From Vibrio cyclitrophicus (lineage in GTDB: Bacteria; Pseudomonadota; Gammaproteobacteria; Enterobacterales; Vibrionaceae), in the NCBI RefSeq assembly GCF_024347435.1, contig NZ_AP025480.1:1736001-1800000 (forward strand): DNA of 64,000 bases. The letters are read 5' to 3'. Positions 17,249 to 26,434 of the stretch are shown in pieces. Positions within the stretch are counted from its first letter, which is position 1. Each line of letters begins with the position of its first letter. The position numbers were made by a program, and so were the translations under genes. The notes beneath the pieces are model-generated. The model made no database searches and was not told where the DNA came from. It saw only the letters and a program-made list of their open reading frames with translations.

Positions 17249-19084
17249 ATGCAAAACGATGTCTCTTCTACGTTCGACTCAAACCAACAACAGACTCAGC
17301 GATCGACTCAACAAGCACCAGAACCCAAACCTGAGAAGAAAAGCCTCAGCATTTTGTTTGAGCTAAGTAAGTTCATTCAACCCTATAAAGGGAGAGTGAT
17401 CACCGCTCTGCTCGCGTTGATCTTTACGGCAAGCTTAACGCTGTCTGTTGGCCACGGTATTCGTCTGCTTATCGATCAGGGGTTTAGCCAACGTTCATTA
17501 GAAGATTTAGGCAGTGCGATTCAATTCATCATGGTGGTCGTGGTATTAATCTCGATTGGTACCTTTTTCCGCTTTTATTTGGTCTCTTCTGTTGGGGAGC
17601 GTGTGAGTGCGGATATTCGCCTATCGGTTTTCAACCACGTTGTGACGCTGCACCCGAGTTACTTCGAAACCAATGGCAGTGGCGACATCATGTCGCGTAT
17701 CACAACCGACACAACTCTGCTTCAAAGCATCATTGGTTCGTCATTTTCTATGGCGATGCGAAGCGCGCTAATGTGTATTGGCGCAATCATCATGTTGTTT
17801 GCGACCAACATTAAGCTAACGCTGATCGTGTTGGCCTCTGTTCCGTTTATCTTGATCCCGATTTTGGTATACGGACGACGTGTGAGAGCTCTCTCTCGCC
17901 AAAGCCAGGATTCGATGTCTGATGTAGGCTCTTATGCTGGCGAAGCGATTGAACACATCAAAACAGTGCAAAGCTACAGCCGAGAAGCACAGGAGAAAGC
18001 ATCATTCGCAATTGAAGTAGAAAAGGCTTACGAAATTGGTCGCCAACGCGTAAAGCAGCGTGCGATTCTTATCTCTGGTGTGATTGTTATCGTGTTCAGT
18101 GCGATTGCAGGCATGCTTTGGGTTGGCGGCAGTGACGTTATCAACGGCACTATGTCGGCGGGTGATCTGGCTGCATTTGTCTTCTATGCGATCATGGTTG
18201 CTTCATCGCTAGGTACGATTTCTGAAGTGATGGGTGAATTGCAACGTGCGGCAGGCGCAACAGAGCGTTTGATCGAGATTCTACAAGTTGAAAGCCACAT
18301 TGTTGCGCCTGTAGAAAACCCAACGTCACTGGATAACGTGACACCAGAAGTCGCTTTTGATGATGTGACCTTCTGTTACCCATCAAGGCCGGACCAGCCC
18401 GCAACAAGCAACCTCACGCTTACTGCCCATGAAGGCAGAGTATTGGCATTGGTTGGCCCGTCTGGCGCAGGTAAAACCACCCTATTCGAACTGTTGCAAC
18501 GTTTCTACGACCCACAAGTAGGTAAAGTGACGTTAGGCGGTATTGAACTGAATCAGTTTGATCCGAACGAATTAAGAAAGCAGATGGCGTTAGTTCCTCA
18601 GCAACCCGCCCTGTTCAGTAACGATGTGTTCCATAACATCCGATACGGAAACCCAGAAGCAACGGACGAGCAAGTTATCGAGGCGGCGAAAAAAGCGCAT
18701 GCGCACGAGTTCATTCAGAACTTACCTGAAGGCTATCACAGCTTTCTTGGTGAACGTGGCGTGAGATTGTCTGGCGGTCAGCGTCAGCGTATTGCCATCG
18801 CACGAGCCATCTTAAAAGATCCGAATATTCTATTATTGGATGAAGCAACCAGTGCGCTAGACAGCGAAAGTGAACATCATGTTCAACAAGCTTTGGAAGA
18901 ATTAATGCGTGGCAGAACGACCATCATTATCGCGCACCGTTTATCAACAATTAAACACGCCGACCAAATTGCAGTACTCGATAAAGGACAGCTAGTAGAC
19001 ATCGGCGACCACCAGTCGCTCATCAATAGCTGCGAATTGTACCAACGCTTGGTTGAGCTGCAATTCAAACACCTTAGTCGATAA
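17249..19084 (+). CDS. ABC exporter, fused membrane and ATPase domains (MsbA/BmrA type)
   Basis: 611 residues. Residues about 30-340 are the six-helix type I exporter domain; residues about 365-605 are the ATPase: Walker A VGPSGAGKTT, signature LSGGQRQRIAIARAI, Walker B ILLLDEATSALD, switch His in IIIAHRLST. It would work as a homodimer moving lipids, drugs or peptides out of the cell. The short polar N-terminus (QQQTQRSTQQAPEPKPEKKS) is a disordered lead. Single gene with about 200 nt to the next; substrate cannot be read from the sequence. Confidence 0.88.
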   Translation: MQNDVSSTFDSNQQQTQRSTQQAPEPKPEKKSLSILFELSKFIQPYKGRVITALLALIFTASLTLSVGHGIRLLIDQGFSQRSLEDLGSAIQFIMVVVVLISIGTFFRFYLVSSVGERVSADIRLSVFNHVVTLHPSYFETNGSGDIMSRITTDTTLLQSIIGSSFSMAMRSALMCIGAIIMLFATNIKLTLIVLASVPFILIPILVYGRRVRALSRQSQDSMSDVGSYAGEAIEHIKTVQSYSREAQEKASFAIEVEKAYEIGRQRVKQRAILISGVIVIVFSAIAGMLWVGGSDVINGTMSAGDLAAFVFYAIMVASSLGTISEVMGELQRAAGATERLIEILQVESHIVAPVENPTSLDNVTPEVAFDDVTFCYPSRPDQPATSNLTLTAHEGRVLALVGPSGAGKTTLFELLQRFYDPQVGKVTLGGIELNQFDPNELRKQMALVPQQPALFSNDVFHNIRYGNPEATDEQVIEAAKKAHAHEFIQNLPEGYHSFLGERGVRLSGGQRQRIAIARAILKDPNILLLDEATSALDSESEHHVQQALEELMRGRTTIIIAHRLSTIKHADQIAVLDKGQLVDIGDHQSLINSCELYQRLVELQFKHLSR

Positions 19085-19291
19085 GTTATAGATCAAAGAC
19101 GCTTAAATCATTAAGTAAACTAGGGGCTAGTCATTAAGTCATGGAAGACTAAGTCCCTGACATTATGTGGTTTCAAGCTTCAAAAACTTAAATCACACGT
19201 GTTGCAGTTTTGTTAATTTAACGGTAGGGTTTTTATTCCAATAACAACTTACCCCGATGAAGGGTAAGTAAATAACAATAAGAGAGTTCGC

Positions 19292-19756
19292 ATGGAAGCA
19301 CTATTATCTGACTACCCGGTAGTAACAGAAATCCCTGTCGCTTGGGGAGAAATGGACGCACTCAATCACGTTAATAACGCCGTATACTTTCGCTATTTCG
19401 AAACCGCTCGCTTAGACTTTTTCAAGCACGTCGAGCTGATGGAAGAGATGGCGATTACCAAAGTTGGCCCTGTTCTTGGCGACACTTATTGTAAATATTT
19501 CCGCCCGGTCACTTATCCAGACACGCTGATGATTGGTTCTCGTGTTACAGACATTCAAGACGACCGATTCACCATGGAATACGCGATTGTCAGTAAGGCT
19601 CAACAGAAACTGACGACAGTTGGTACTGCGACCATCGTGATGTTTGATTTTGCTTCAAACCAAAAAGCCCTGCTCTCGTTGCGCTTAACCAATGAAATCG
19701 AGAAGATGAACACATTAAAGAGTCCATGCTTTAAACAGGAAACGGTGACGGAATAA
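19292..19756 (+). CDS. acyl-CoA thioesterase, 4HBT hot-dog fold
   Basis: 154 residues. The motif WGEMDALNHVNNAVYFRYFE with the catalytic Asp and the HVNN turn is the hallmark of 4HBT/YbgC-FadM-type thioesterases that hydrolyse acyl-CoA. Length is normal. It is followed by a rho-independent terminator and appears monocistronic. Physiological substrate not determinable. Confidence 0.86.
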   Translation: MEALLSDYPVVTEIPVAWGEMDALNHVNNAVYFRYFETARLDFFKHVELMEEMAITKVGPVLGDTYCKYFRPVTYPDTLMIGSRVTDIQDDRFTMEYAIVSKAQQKLTTVGTATIVMFDFASNQKALLSLRLTNEIEKMNTLKSPCFKQETVTE

Positions 19757-19785
19757 CGCATTCGCCGATTAAGAATACTCAGATA

Positions 19786-19817
19786 CAAAAAAGCCACTCG
19801 ATTGAGTGACTTTTTGT
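19786..19817 (+). terminator. rho-independent terminator after the thioesterase gene
   Basis: AAAAAGCCACTC and GAGTGACTTTTT pair around GATT, followed by TTTTTG. It ends the plus-strand thioesterase transcript. The A-rich left side would also allow termination on the other strand. Confidence 0.85.
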
Positions 19818-19862
19818 TTGGTCTTCTGGACTTATAAGCTTTTAGCTATAAACGTTGGAGCT

Positions 19863-19941
19863 TATAGACCTTTAACCATATAGACCTTCGACCGTATAGA
19901 CCTTCGACCGTATAGACCTTGAACGCTATAGACCTTGAATG
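19863..19941. repeat. 16-bp tandem repeat array spanning the stop codon of the U32 gene
   Basis: Five consecutive 16-bp units of the form TATAGACCTTCGACCG: 19863, 19879, 19895 (two identical in the middle), 19911 and a last partial unit at 19927-19941. The last unit codes for the end of the U32 protein (IQGL and stop), so the array is a repeated copy of the gene's 3' end running into the intergenic region. Confidence 0.85.
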
Positions 19942-22181
19942 TATTGAGCGTTAGTACGAATTTCGACTAGCTGCTCTAGGTTCTGTTGTGAACCATCAAC
20001 GCCATCAATCAAACCTTGGAAGTGTTTAATCAGCTCTACTTTGTCTTGTACTTCTTTAGAACCTGCACCGATGTTGGTTAGGTCGATGAAGAACTCGTCG
20101 AACAGGCCCGAGAAATCCGTTACAGCGTCATGGTTTAAGAACTGCTCGTGGTTGTAAATGCTTGGGTAGCCACCCTTCTGCTTATCAACCGCGAAAGAGA
20201 TGCCTTTAACGTTAGTAATCGTGGTCGCTTTCTCACATTTCAACATGCAACCCGCTTCGATGCTTGGCTTGTTACAACCGACGGTTCTTTGGAAGAAACA
20301 CTGACGGCTAGTCATCATCAAGATTGGGTGGTAGATGCTGTAGAACAGTTTGAAGTTCTCTGGGCGGCGAATATGACGAATCTGACCTTTGTTGATCTCG
20401 TTCGAAATGAATGCGCCTGCACAGTTAAGCTCTTCTTTCAGAGTAACCAGTGCGTGAGAGTTGGTTGTGTTCATGAACGGGCCGGCAACCCACTCAATAC
20501 CCATCTCGTAAGCTTTGTAAGCAATACCCGTGTTGTTGGTCACGATGCGAGCTGGCTTGATCTCTTCAAGAATACGAACAGCTTCGTCGTAGTCTTTACC
20601 GATCAATACTGCAGGGAACCAAGGGATCAAACGTGGGTTTTCGGCCAAGATATCGATGTACTTGTTGCAACGCTTCTTGAAGCTTTCCGGCAGTTTGAAG
20701 TAAACATCTGCGTCAGTCACATCACATAGGTGCAAGTCTTCCACATCCGCGATAAGCATCGACATAGTCGGCTTCTCATTCACTTTAGGGTGCTGAGGCA
20801 GTGCTGGCACTTCAACGTGCTTAATTACTTCTACAGAACCGTTCAGAATAAAGTCGATTTCATCTTTAAGATTGGACACTTCTTTCAAAGGAACAATCAG
20901 GCCAGCATCAAGGTTATCGAAGTTGTAGCTTTCTAGTGTATGAACCGCACTCTTCACAGTTTTAAAACGCTTCTCAAGTAGCTCTTGATCGATCGCCTTC
21001 TCACTTGCCGCTATCAATAACGATTTAGATTGAACCGTAAAGTTCTCTTTTGATGTGTTCACTGTCACCGTGAATGGTTGACCAAGCTTCGCGCTAAACG
21101 ACAATGACACGGGTGTTTTACGAATATCAAGGAACTCGATCTTGTCGCGCATTTCGCTGCCTAGCGCATTCTTAGCTTCGTAAAGATCGCTGGTCACTTC
21201 TTGAATTTGCACAACAGAGATTTCATTGTTCTCTTTCGTCGCTTTATCAACGGCGTAGTTCATGCTGTTGTCACGCGGGTTATCGATGAACATGTCTTTC
21301 GTTAGGTTCCCCTTAAGGAAAGAGTTGGTGAAATCACGGTTGAATACTTTGTGCAGGTTCGAATCATCTTCGATCAACAAACCACTTTCTACAAAGCTAT
21401 CAATCTGTTTGCGCCACGTATCTACTACTGTGTATACGTAGTGTGCGCCTTTAATACGGCCTTCTACTTTCAACGAGTCAACTTTTGCGTCAACCAGTTC
21501 AGGTAGGTCGTAGTAAGCGGAGTTATCTTTCAAGTTAAGTGGGAACTTGTTGCCCGCATTGGTGATTTCGTATTCATCACGACACGCTTGGCTACAACGG
21601 CCACGGTTACCTGAGTTACCCACACTTACAGAGCTTGAGTAACATTGACCAGAGAATGCGATACACAAAGCACCGTGTACGAACACTTCGGTTAGTACAT
21701 CGTGATCATGTGCTACTTCTGTCAGCATCTTGATTTCAGGTAGGTTCAACTCTCGAGACAAGTTAACGCGTGTTGCGCCAATTTTAGACAAGAACTTAAT
21801 CTGGCCTTCGTTGTGCGTTGTTAACTGAGTCGACGCGTGAACATCTAATGATGGGAAATGCTTTTTCACCAAATCGAACAAACCAAGATCTTGAACGATG
21901 ATGCCGTCTAGTTTGGTGTTCACTAATTGATTTAGCAGTTTAGTGATGCTCTTAATTTCATGTTCCAGCAGCACAACGTTAAGAGTCAGAAACACTTCAC
22001 AGCCATATTCATGAGCAAGGCGAATCACACCATTCAACTCATCTAACGACAGGTTAGAGGCTCTGTTACGAGCGTTGAAGGTGTCTAAACCGCAATAAAC
22101 TGCATTGGCACCGGCCACGATAGCTGCTTTAATCGCCTCTACATCGCCACCAGGGGCTAATAACTCAATCTTTCTGCTCAT
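19926..22181 (-). CDS. peptidase U32 family protein, RlhA/YdcP-like
   Basis: 751 residues. An N-terminal U32 domain (ELLAPGGDVEAIKAAIVAGANAVYCGL) carries the family signature EVFVHGALCIAFSGQCYSSS near residue 165 and the iron-sulphur-type cysteines in RGRCSQACRDEY. A second cysteine set (RQCFFQRTVGCNKPSIEAGC, MLKCEK) lies near 655-685. Family members RlhA and TrhP hydroxylate RNA (C2501 of 23S rRNA, U34 of tRNA) rather than cleave protein. This protein is closest in layout to RlhA, but longer, so the target is inferred. The gene ends in a 16-bp repeat array. Confidence 0.8.
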   Translation of the reverse strand: MSRKIELLAPGGDVEAIKAAIVAGANAVYCGLDTFNARNRASNLSLDELNGVIRLAHEYGCEVFLTLNVVLLEHEIKSITKLLNQLVNTKLDGIIVQDLGLFDLVKKHFPSLDVHASTQLTTHNEGQIKFLSKIGATRVNLSRELNLPEIKMLTEVAHDHDVLTEVFVHGALCIAFSGQCYSSSVSVGNSGNRGRCSQACRDEYEITNAGNKFPLNLKDNSAYYDLPELVDAKVDSLKVEGRIKGAHYVYTVVDTWRKQIDSFVESGLLIEDDSNLHKVFNRDFTNSFLKGNLTKDMFIDNPRDNSMNYAVDKATKENNEISVVQIQEVTSDLYEAKNALGSEMRDKIEFLDIRKTPVSLSFSAKLGQPFTVTVNTSKENFTVQSKSLLIAASEKAIDQELLEKRFKTVKSAVHTLESYNFDNLDAGLIVPLKEVSNLKDEIDFILNGSVEVIKHVEVPALPQHPKVNEKPTMSMLIADVEDLHLCDVTDADVYFKLPESFKKRCNKYIDILAENPRLIPWFPAVLIGKDYDEAVRILEEIKPARIVTNNTGIAYKAYEMGIEWVAGPFMNTTNSHALVTLKEELNCAGAFISNEINKGQIRHIRRPENFKLFYSIYHPILMMTSRQCFFQRTVGCNKPSIEAGCMLKCEKATTITNVKGISFAVDKQKGGYPSIYNHEQFLNHDAVTDFSGLFDEFFIDLTNIGAGSKEVQDKVELIKHFQGLIDGVDGSQQNLEQLVEIRTNAQYIQGL

Positions 22182-22273
22182 TTTTGAAGTCGCTCACTTA
22201 CTTATAATTTTTAAGCCGCGTATTCTACCTACATCACGATCTCTTTACCACCTAACAACACTTTTCAAACTAA

Positions 22274-22945
22274 ATGACCTCAATAATGCCAAACGAATCC
22301 GATTTACCTATCCTTTATTCTTTACGTCGCTGCCCTTACGCAATGCGCGGACGAATGGGCATCGCACTATCACAGCAAAAAGTGTTACTCAGGGAAATCA
22401 TTACCAAAGACAAGCCTAGCGAACTATTAACCAGTTCGCCAAAAGGTACCGTTCCGGTCTTGGTGTTGCCAAATGGACACATCATTGAACAAAGCATAGA
22501 TGTCATGAACTGGGCTCTTCAACAAAACGATCCTCAAGATCTTCTTCGTTCAAGTAATCCAACACTGAGCGAACAAGTCCACCAGCTCATCAAAACCAAC
22601 GATGAAGATTTTATTGGCCACTTAGAAAAGTATCGCGCGTCGGTTCGTTATCGAAACATCGATGTTGAACAACGTCGACAAGCCTGCGAAGCGTTCATTA
22701 ATCAATTAGAAGTGCTACTTACCGATCGGCCCTACTTTTTTGGAGTAACCCCAAGCTTGGCCGATTTTGCGGTAATGCCTTTTGTCAGCCAGTTTGTGCG
22801 GGTCGAAAAGAAGTGGTTTGTACAATCTGAATACAAAAACGTAGGACGTTGGTTAAGAGCGCACTTGGAAAGTAAGCTCTACACCCAAGTCATGAAGCAA
22901 TACCCTTTGTGGAATGAAACCAAGCAAGATTGTGTTTTTGGGTGA
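22274..22945 (+). CDS. glutathione S-transferase-like protein
   Basis: 223 residues. The N-terminal thioredoxin-like domain has SLRRCPYAMRGRMGIALSQ with a catalytic-type cysteine, and the cis-Pro region KGTVPVLVLPNGHIIEQS that contacts glutathione. The C-terminal domain is all-helical (residues 90-215). It probably uses glutathione in detoxification or reduction of a disulphide. Start 22274 or 22286 (MPNESDLPILYSL). Divergent from the U32 gene with only about 90 bp between. Confidence 0.82.
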   Translation: MTSIMPNESDLPILYSLRRCPYAMRGRMGIALSQQKVLLREIITKDKPSELLTSSPKGTVPVLVLPNGHIIEQSIDVMNWALQQNDPQDLLRSSNPTLSEQVHQLIKTNDEDFIGHLEKYRASVRYRNIDVEQRRQACEAFINQLEVLLTDRPYFFGVTPSLADFAVMPFVSQFVRVEKKWFVQSEYKNVGRWLRAHLESKLYTQVMKQYPLWNETKQDCVFG

Positions 22946-23059
22946 CTTAAGGGGATTTGGGGTGCTCTAGGGGAATTCAGGGTTAGATAAAGCGTAAGTA
23001 TTAAGATAATTACGTGACACTGTACCTTCTTTGTAATGAACAGATATTCAAAGGCTTAG

Positions 23060-23122
23060 CTGTCTCTTTACCGGTAACTACTGTCTCTTAACTGGATACT
23101 GCAGTCCTTTAACCGGATGTTA
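23060..23122. repeat. three degenerate 21-bp tandem repeats
   Basis: Units CTGTCTCTTTACCGGTAACTA, CTGTCTCTTAACTGGATACTG (first 20 bases alike in pattern) and CAGTCCTTTAACCGGATGTTA follow each other exactly at 23060, 23081 and 23102. They lie between the GST gene and the GyrI-like gene. No function is evident. Confidence 0.55.
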
Positions 23123-23158
23123 GAGTCTAAGTTAAGCCTTTTGTTTATTTTAAACTGA

Positions 23159-23608
23159 TCACTGAATCGCTATCGAAATCTCGACTTCAGTTTCGCCTTT
23201 GTAACATTCAAAATCTGTCGTGTAAGTTCGAACATGTGAACAATCAGGTGAATTGAAATACGTCCACACTTCTCCCCATAGATCGATGACCGCTTGAGGA
23301 AGTTCACCTTCAGCAGAAAACGTCAGATATTTGCCTGCTTCAATCTTGGTTTCAATAAGATTATTTAAGTCTTGATCCGTTAACGCATTAGCACACGCGA
23401 TAACATCAAACTCACCCGTAAAATCAGACTCGTAATTAGTGTAGACACCGTATACTTTTGAATCCGGCGTCAGTTTGGGAAAAGCCTGATCAAAAAAGTC
23501 CTGCCACAATTGACCTATCTTCGCTTTAGTTGGGTCAACCTCATCCTGATTAGTGGTTCTTACTGAAAACCCATACGCCTTTACGGCTTCAATCGTTTCT
23601 ACTTTCAT
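23159..23608 (-). CDS. GyrI-like / effector-binding domain protein
   Basis: 149 residues beginning MKVETIEAVKAYGFSVRTTN. The pattern of an N-terminal strand, GQLWQDFF helix, VYGVYTNYESDFTGEFDVIA strand block and a C-terminal FECYKGETEVEISIAI strand matches the GyrI-like / AraC effector-binding (SHS2) domain. Free-standing members bind small molecules or act as gyrase-inhibitor-like proteins. No DNA-binding domain is attached. Monocistronic by appearance. Confidence 0.75.
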   Translation of the reverse strand: MKVETIEAVKAYGFSVRTTNQDEVDPTKAKIGQLWQDFFDQAFPKLTPDSKVYGVYTNYESDFTGEFDVIACANALTDQDLNNLIETKIEAGKYLTFSAEGELPQAVIDLWGEVWTYFNSPDCSHVRTYTTDFECYKGETEVEISIAIQ

Positions 23609-23656
23609 TCGTTTTATTCCTAAGCCAACGATGGTTTGAGCATATTGAATCGATAC

Positions 23657-23890
23657 CTAATCTTCAATCTCTTTGTGACCACACTTCTCACACACTATAT
23701 GACGAGAAAATTCGTCCATAGATGCGATAAATGGGCCAAGAAACCAACCTTTTATCATGCCTGCCCAAAACTCGCTTCGCTTTTGGTTAGGTTTCTCTGC
23801 AAACGCACTCGTCTTTCTGACCAACACCACAACGTGCTGTGTATCTTCTCGGCATGCGGTGCAATAGCATTGTTCTATGGTGTTATTCAT
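23657..23890 (-). CDS. small zinc-ribbon-like protein
   Basis: About 77 residues starting MNNTIEQCYCTACREDTQHV, with CTAC near the N-terminus and CEKCG near the C-terminus (IVCEKCGHKEIED), forming a split zinc ribbon around a hydrophobic middle (WAGMIKGWFLGPFI). The longer frame to 23947 would overlap the Rof-like gene and has no better ribosome site. It starts about 8 nt after the stop of the Rof-like gene, so the two are probably co-transcribed. Similar small CxxC...CxxC proteins occur at 26953 and 28461. Confidence 0.65.
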   Translation of the reverse strand: MNNTIEQCYCTACREDTQHVVVLVRKTSAFAEKPNQKRSEFWAGMIKGWFLGPFIASMDEFSRHIVCEKCGHKEIED

Positions 23891-23898
23891 TTGAAAGC

Positions 23899-24150
23899 CT
23901 ATGACGTTTTGAATGAAATCTGCTGAAAATGAGGGTTGTCGACACAAACTTCTAGTGTGGAAAGGTCTGTGAGTATGACAAGTTGTTCTACACCTTGAAT
24001 ACTGACCTTAATGCACTCTTCACGGCTATCATTGCGTTGAGTATCTAATCCGACACATTCAATCTGCTCGCCAGATTTCAGCGTTAATTTGATTGGGTAT
24101 CGGTGCATACACACAATCTCAATATAATCGTAATCGTTGCAACTAATCAT
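23899..24150 (-). CDS. rof: Rho-binding antiterminator, Rof/YaeO family
   Basis: About 83 residues beginning MISCNDYDYIEIVCMHRYPI. The CxDYDYIEIVC start and the following L.L.SGE segment are typical of Rof (YaeO), which binds the Rho N-terminal domain and blocks its RNA-binding site, reducing Rho-dependent termination. Start 24150 is chosen because AAGGG lies 5 nt upstream; 24168 is the alternative. Length is normal for the family. Confidence 0.82.
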   Translation of the reverse strand: MISCNDYDYIEIVCMHRYPIKLTLKSGEQIECVGLDTQRNDSREECIKVSIQGVEQLVILTDLSTLEVCVDNPHFQQISFKTS

Positions 24151-24320
24151 AATACCCTTCCAATTCATCCACCACGCTAATGCGACATGCCATACTATTC
24201 AATATCTTTACAATCAATAAGTTACTCGTATCACAATCGCATTGCCATCATCAGATTATTGAGTAATTTGTTAAATTTAATCTCGTTCTCACCATTCACA
24301 TTTCATCTGTGAACGACAAT

Positions 24321-24953
24321 TTAAGGCTTCAAGAATCCTTTCCAATAATGGTACAAACCACCAATGTCTGAAGAACACATTAGCGACATTGCGCCTTTGA
24401 TTTGTTCTTCGCTCCATTCCCACCATTTCATTTCTAACAACTGAGCCATTTCAGTCTCATTGAAACGATAGCGAATATGACGTGCTGGGTTTGAACCGAC
24501 AATGGAATAAGGTGCGACGTCTTTCGTAACAACAGCTCTACTTGCGATAATGGCACCGTCACCGACTTTAATGCCACTCATGATCATAGCTTCTGTGCCA
24601 ATCCAAACGTCATTACCTATCACGGTGTCGCCAGAACGTTCAAAACCATCAACCGCACGTTCGAACTTTTCATCGTCTTGATAGAAGAATGGGAAGGTAC
24701 TCACCCATTGATTTTGGTGGCCTTGGTTGCCCGCCATCATAAATACAGCACCAGAGCCAATTGAACAGTAACGACCAATAATTAGCTTGTCGATATCAGT
24801 TCTATCAGGCAACAAGTAACGTGCACAGTCATCAAAACTGTGATTATGGTAATAGCCTGAATAGTAACTGTGCTCACCGACGATGATATTCGGGTTGGTC
24901 ACTTGCTCTTTCAGTGATTTACCAACAAACGGACTTTCAAAATAGTTTTTCAT
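24321..24953 (-). CDS. catB: CatB-type xenobiotic O-acetyltransferase (left-handed beta-helix)
   Basis: 210 residues. [18 protein letters not shown], the [20 protein letters not shown] region with the catalytic-type His, [10 protein letters not shown] and the hexapeptide repeats ([33 protein letters not shown]) match type B chloramphenicol acetyltransferases closely over the full length. These trimers transfer acetyl from acetyl-CoA to chloramphenicol-like hydroxyls. It is not inside the visible attC array. Whether it gives resistance or has a housekeeping role cannot be read from sequence. Confidence 0.85.
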   Translation of the reverse strand: MKNYFESPFVGKSLKEQVTNPNIIVGEHSYYSGYYHNHSFDDCARYLLPDRTDIDKLIIGRYCSIGSGAVFMMAGNQGHQNQWVSTFPFFYQDDEKFERAVDGFERSGDTVIGNDVWIGTEAMIMSGIKVGDGAIIASRAVVTKDVAPYSIVGSNPARHIRYRFNETEMAQLLEMKWWEWSEEQIKGAMSLMCSSDIGGLYHYWKGFLKP

Positions 24954-25045
24954 GTTTGTACTCTTAGTTTCATTCTTTTAGTTTGGTACTTTTAATGGCC
25001 TATTGATGGTTAACTGAGTTCTCTGAATGTTATGGACGCTGGCCT

Positions 25046-25777
25046 CTATCGCCCACCTGCAATATCTATAAACGAACCTGTCACATAGGAAGCTTCGTCT
25101 GATAATAACCACGCTATTGAGTTCGCAACTTCTTCTGGCGTACCACCACGTTGTAATGGCAATTGTGCCGCTAATCGGTCAACGCGATCAGGTTCTCCAC
25201 CGTCTGCATGCATTTCGGTATAAATACACCCCGGCCTTACACCATTAACTCGGATATTACGGGACGCTAGCTCAAGCGACAGACCTTTGGTCAATGAATC
25301 CATCGCACCTTTCGAAGCAGCATAATCGACATATTCAAATGGTGCACCGGTTCGAGATGCTGCAGAGGATACATTCACAATCGAACCTGCGTCTCCAGCT
25401 TGTTTGATAAAGGCTTTACTACATAAAAAGCAGCTCGATACATTCGACTTCATGACCTTTTCAAAGCGGTCTAATTCGATATCAACCAATGCTGATTGGG
25501 TAAATAAAATCCCGGCGTTATTAACCAAATGAGTTACAGGGCCTAGTTTATTACGAGCGATCTCAAACAAGGATTTGACGTCTGATTCAACAGACACATC
25601 CGCACGTACGCTGATAGCAGTTCCACCCTGTTCACGAATTTCATTAACCAGATCTTCGGCTCTTGTTTCGTTGTGAATAAAGTTAACACATACCGCATAG
25701 CCTTTACTGGCCAACAGTTTCGACGTCGCTGCGCCAATGCCTCGGCTCCCGCCCGTTACTATTACTACCTTGTTCAA
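25046..25777 (-). CDS. SDR family NAD(P)-dependent oxidoreductase
   Basis: 243 residues. Classical short-chain dehydrogenase: cofactor motif TGGSRGIG at 8-15, NNAG near 85, catalytic Ser in NVSSAAS near 137 and YAASK near 151. The PG motif (NGVRPGCIYTEM) is also present. A TTG start with AGGAG 6 nt upstream is used. It lies 16 nt after the NTF2-like gene, so the two form an operon; a role in modifying a small carbonyl or alcohol is likely, substrate unknown. Confidence 0.88.
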   Translation of the reverse strand: MNKVVIVTGGSRGIGAATSKLLASKGYAVCVNFIHNETRAEDLVNEIREQGGTAISVRADVSVESDVKSLFEIARNKLGPVTHLVNNAGILFTQSALVDIELDRFEKVMKSNVSSCFLCSKAFIKQAGDAGSIVNVSSAASRTGAPFEYVDYAASKGAMDSLTKGLSLELASRNIRVNGVRPGCIYTEMHADGGEPDRVDRLAAQLPLQRGGTPEEVANSIAWLLSDEASYVTGSFIDIAGGR

Positions 25778-25793
25778 TGAAATCTCCTAATGC

Positions 25794-26249
25794 TTACTTA
25801 TTCGACGCGCCTTTATTATTCAACGCAACTTTATTATTCGATGCAAGCTGATTGTTCGATATAGCCTGATTGTTCGTCACAATCTGAACCCACTGTGATC
25901 GCCACGCTGGCGCTTCAAATGGATCTGGCCAAAACTCCGTTTGCTTTTGAATCAAGCCATCGACAACCGTGTGAAAAGTAATCACGCGATCTTTCAATAC
26001 GCTGTCAGTGACCGAGACATCCGTCACCACCGTATCACCTTCACAGACAATCGAGTTGAGCTCGAACTCCCAAACTCCGTTAGCTGGGTATTCAGAATTG
26101 ATTGCTGTAAAGTTGCTTCGACCAGTCGTCAACTCAGACGACTGAGGCCAATGTCCTTGAAAATCGTCTGCCAACCATTCACTCGCCTTTGCAAAATCAT
26201 TGGTCCTCATTGCGTCCCAAAAACCAAGTACCACTTGCTTTGGTTTCAT
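25794..26249 (-). CDS. NTF2-like (SnoaL-type) protein with repetitive tail
   Basis: 151 residues. Residues 1-125 fit the NTF2-like cone fold (VVLGFWDAMRTNDFAKASEW, WLADDFQGHWPQ, VSVTDSVLKDRVITFHTVVD). The last 25 residues (NNQAISNNQLASNNKVALNN...) come from degenerate 18-bp tandem repeats at about 25797-25886, so the C-terminus is a repeat-made, Asn-rich extension not part of the fold. First gene of an operon with the SDR gene. It may be an enzyme or binding partner; family members have many roles. Confidence 0.75.
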   Translation of the reverse strand: MKPKQVVLGFWDAMRTNDFAKASEWLADDFQGHWPQSSELTTGRSNFTAINSEYPANGVWEFELNSIVCEGDTVVTDVSVTDSVLKDRVITFHTVVDGLIQKQTEFWPDPFEAPAWRSQWVQIVTNNQAISNNQLASNNKVALNNKGASNK

Positions 26250-26434
26250 TGCTCTTCCTTAATTAGCTCAATGTAGCGAAGTATCTCAATATGATGATTA
26301 CACGCACTTCCGCTCTGACCGCTAAAAGAACATTCACATCACTGCTTTATCAATTTCAATATATCAGTATAATCCCCCGCTCTATAACGCTCTCCCGTTG
26401 GAATAGCGTCATCCCAATTTGTAATGAGTACCCA

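Noticed and set aside
19863..19941. 16-bp repeat array as a CRISPR
   Set aside because: Units are contiguous without spacers and no cas gene is present.
20148..20729. 193-codon plus-strand ORF inside the U32 gene
   Set aside because: It is antisense to well-conserved U32 sequence and has no ribosome site; a shadow frame.
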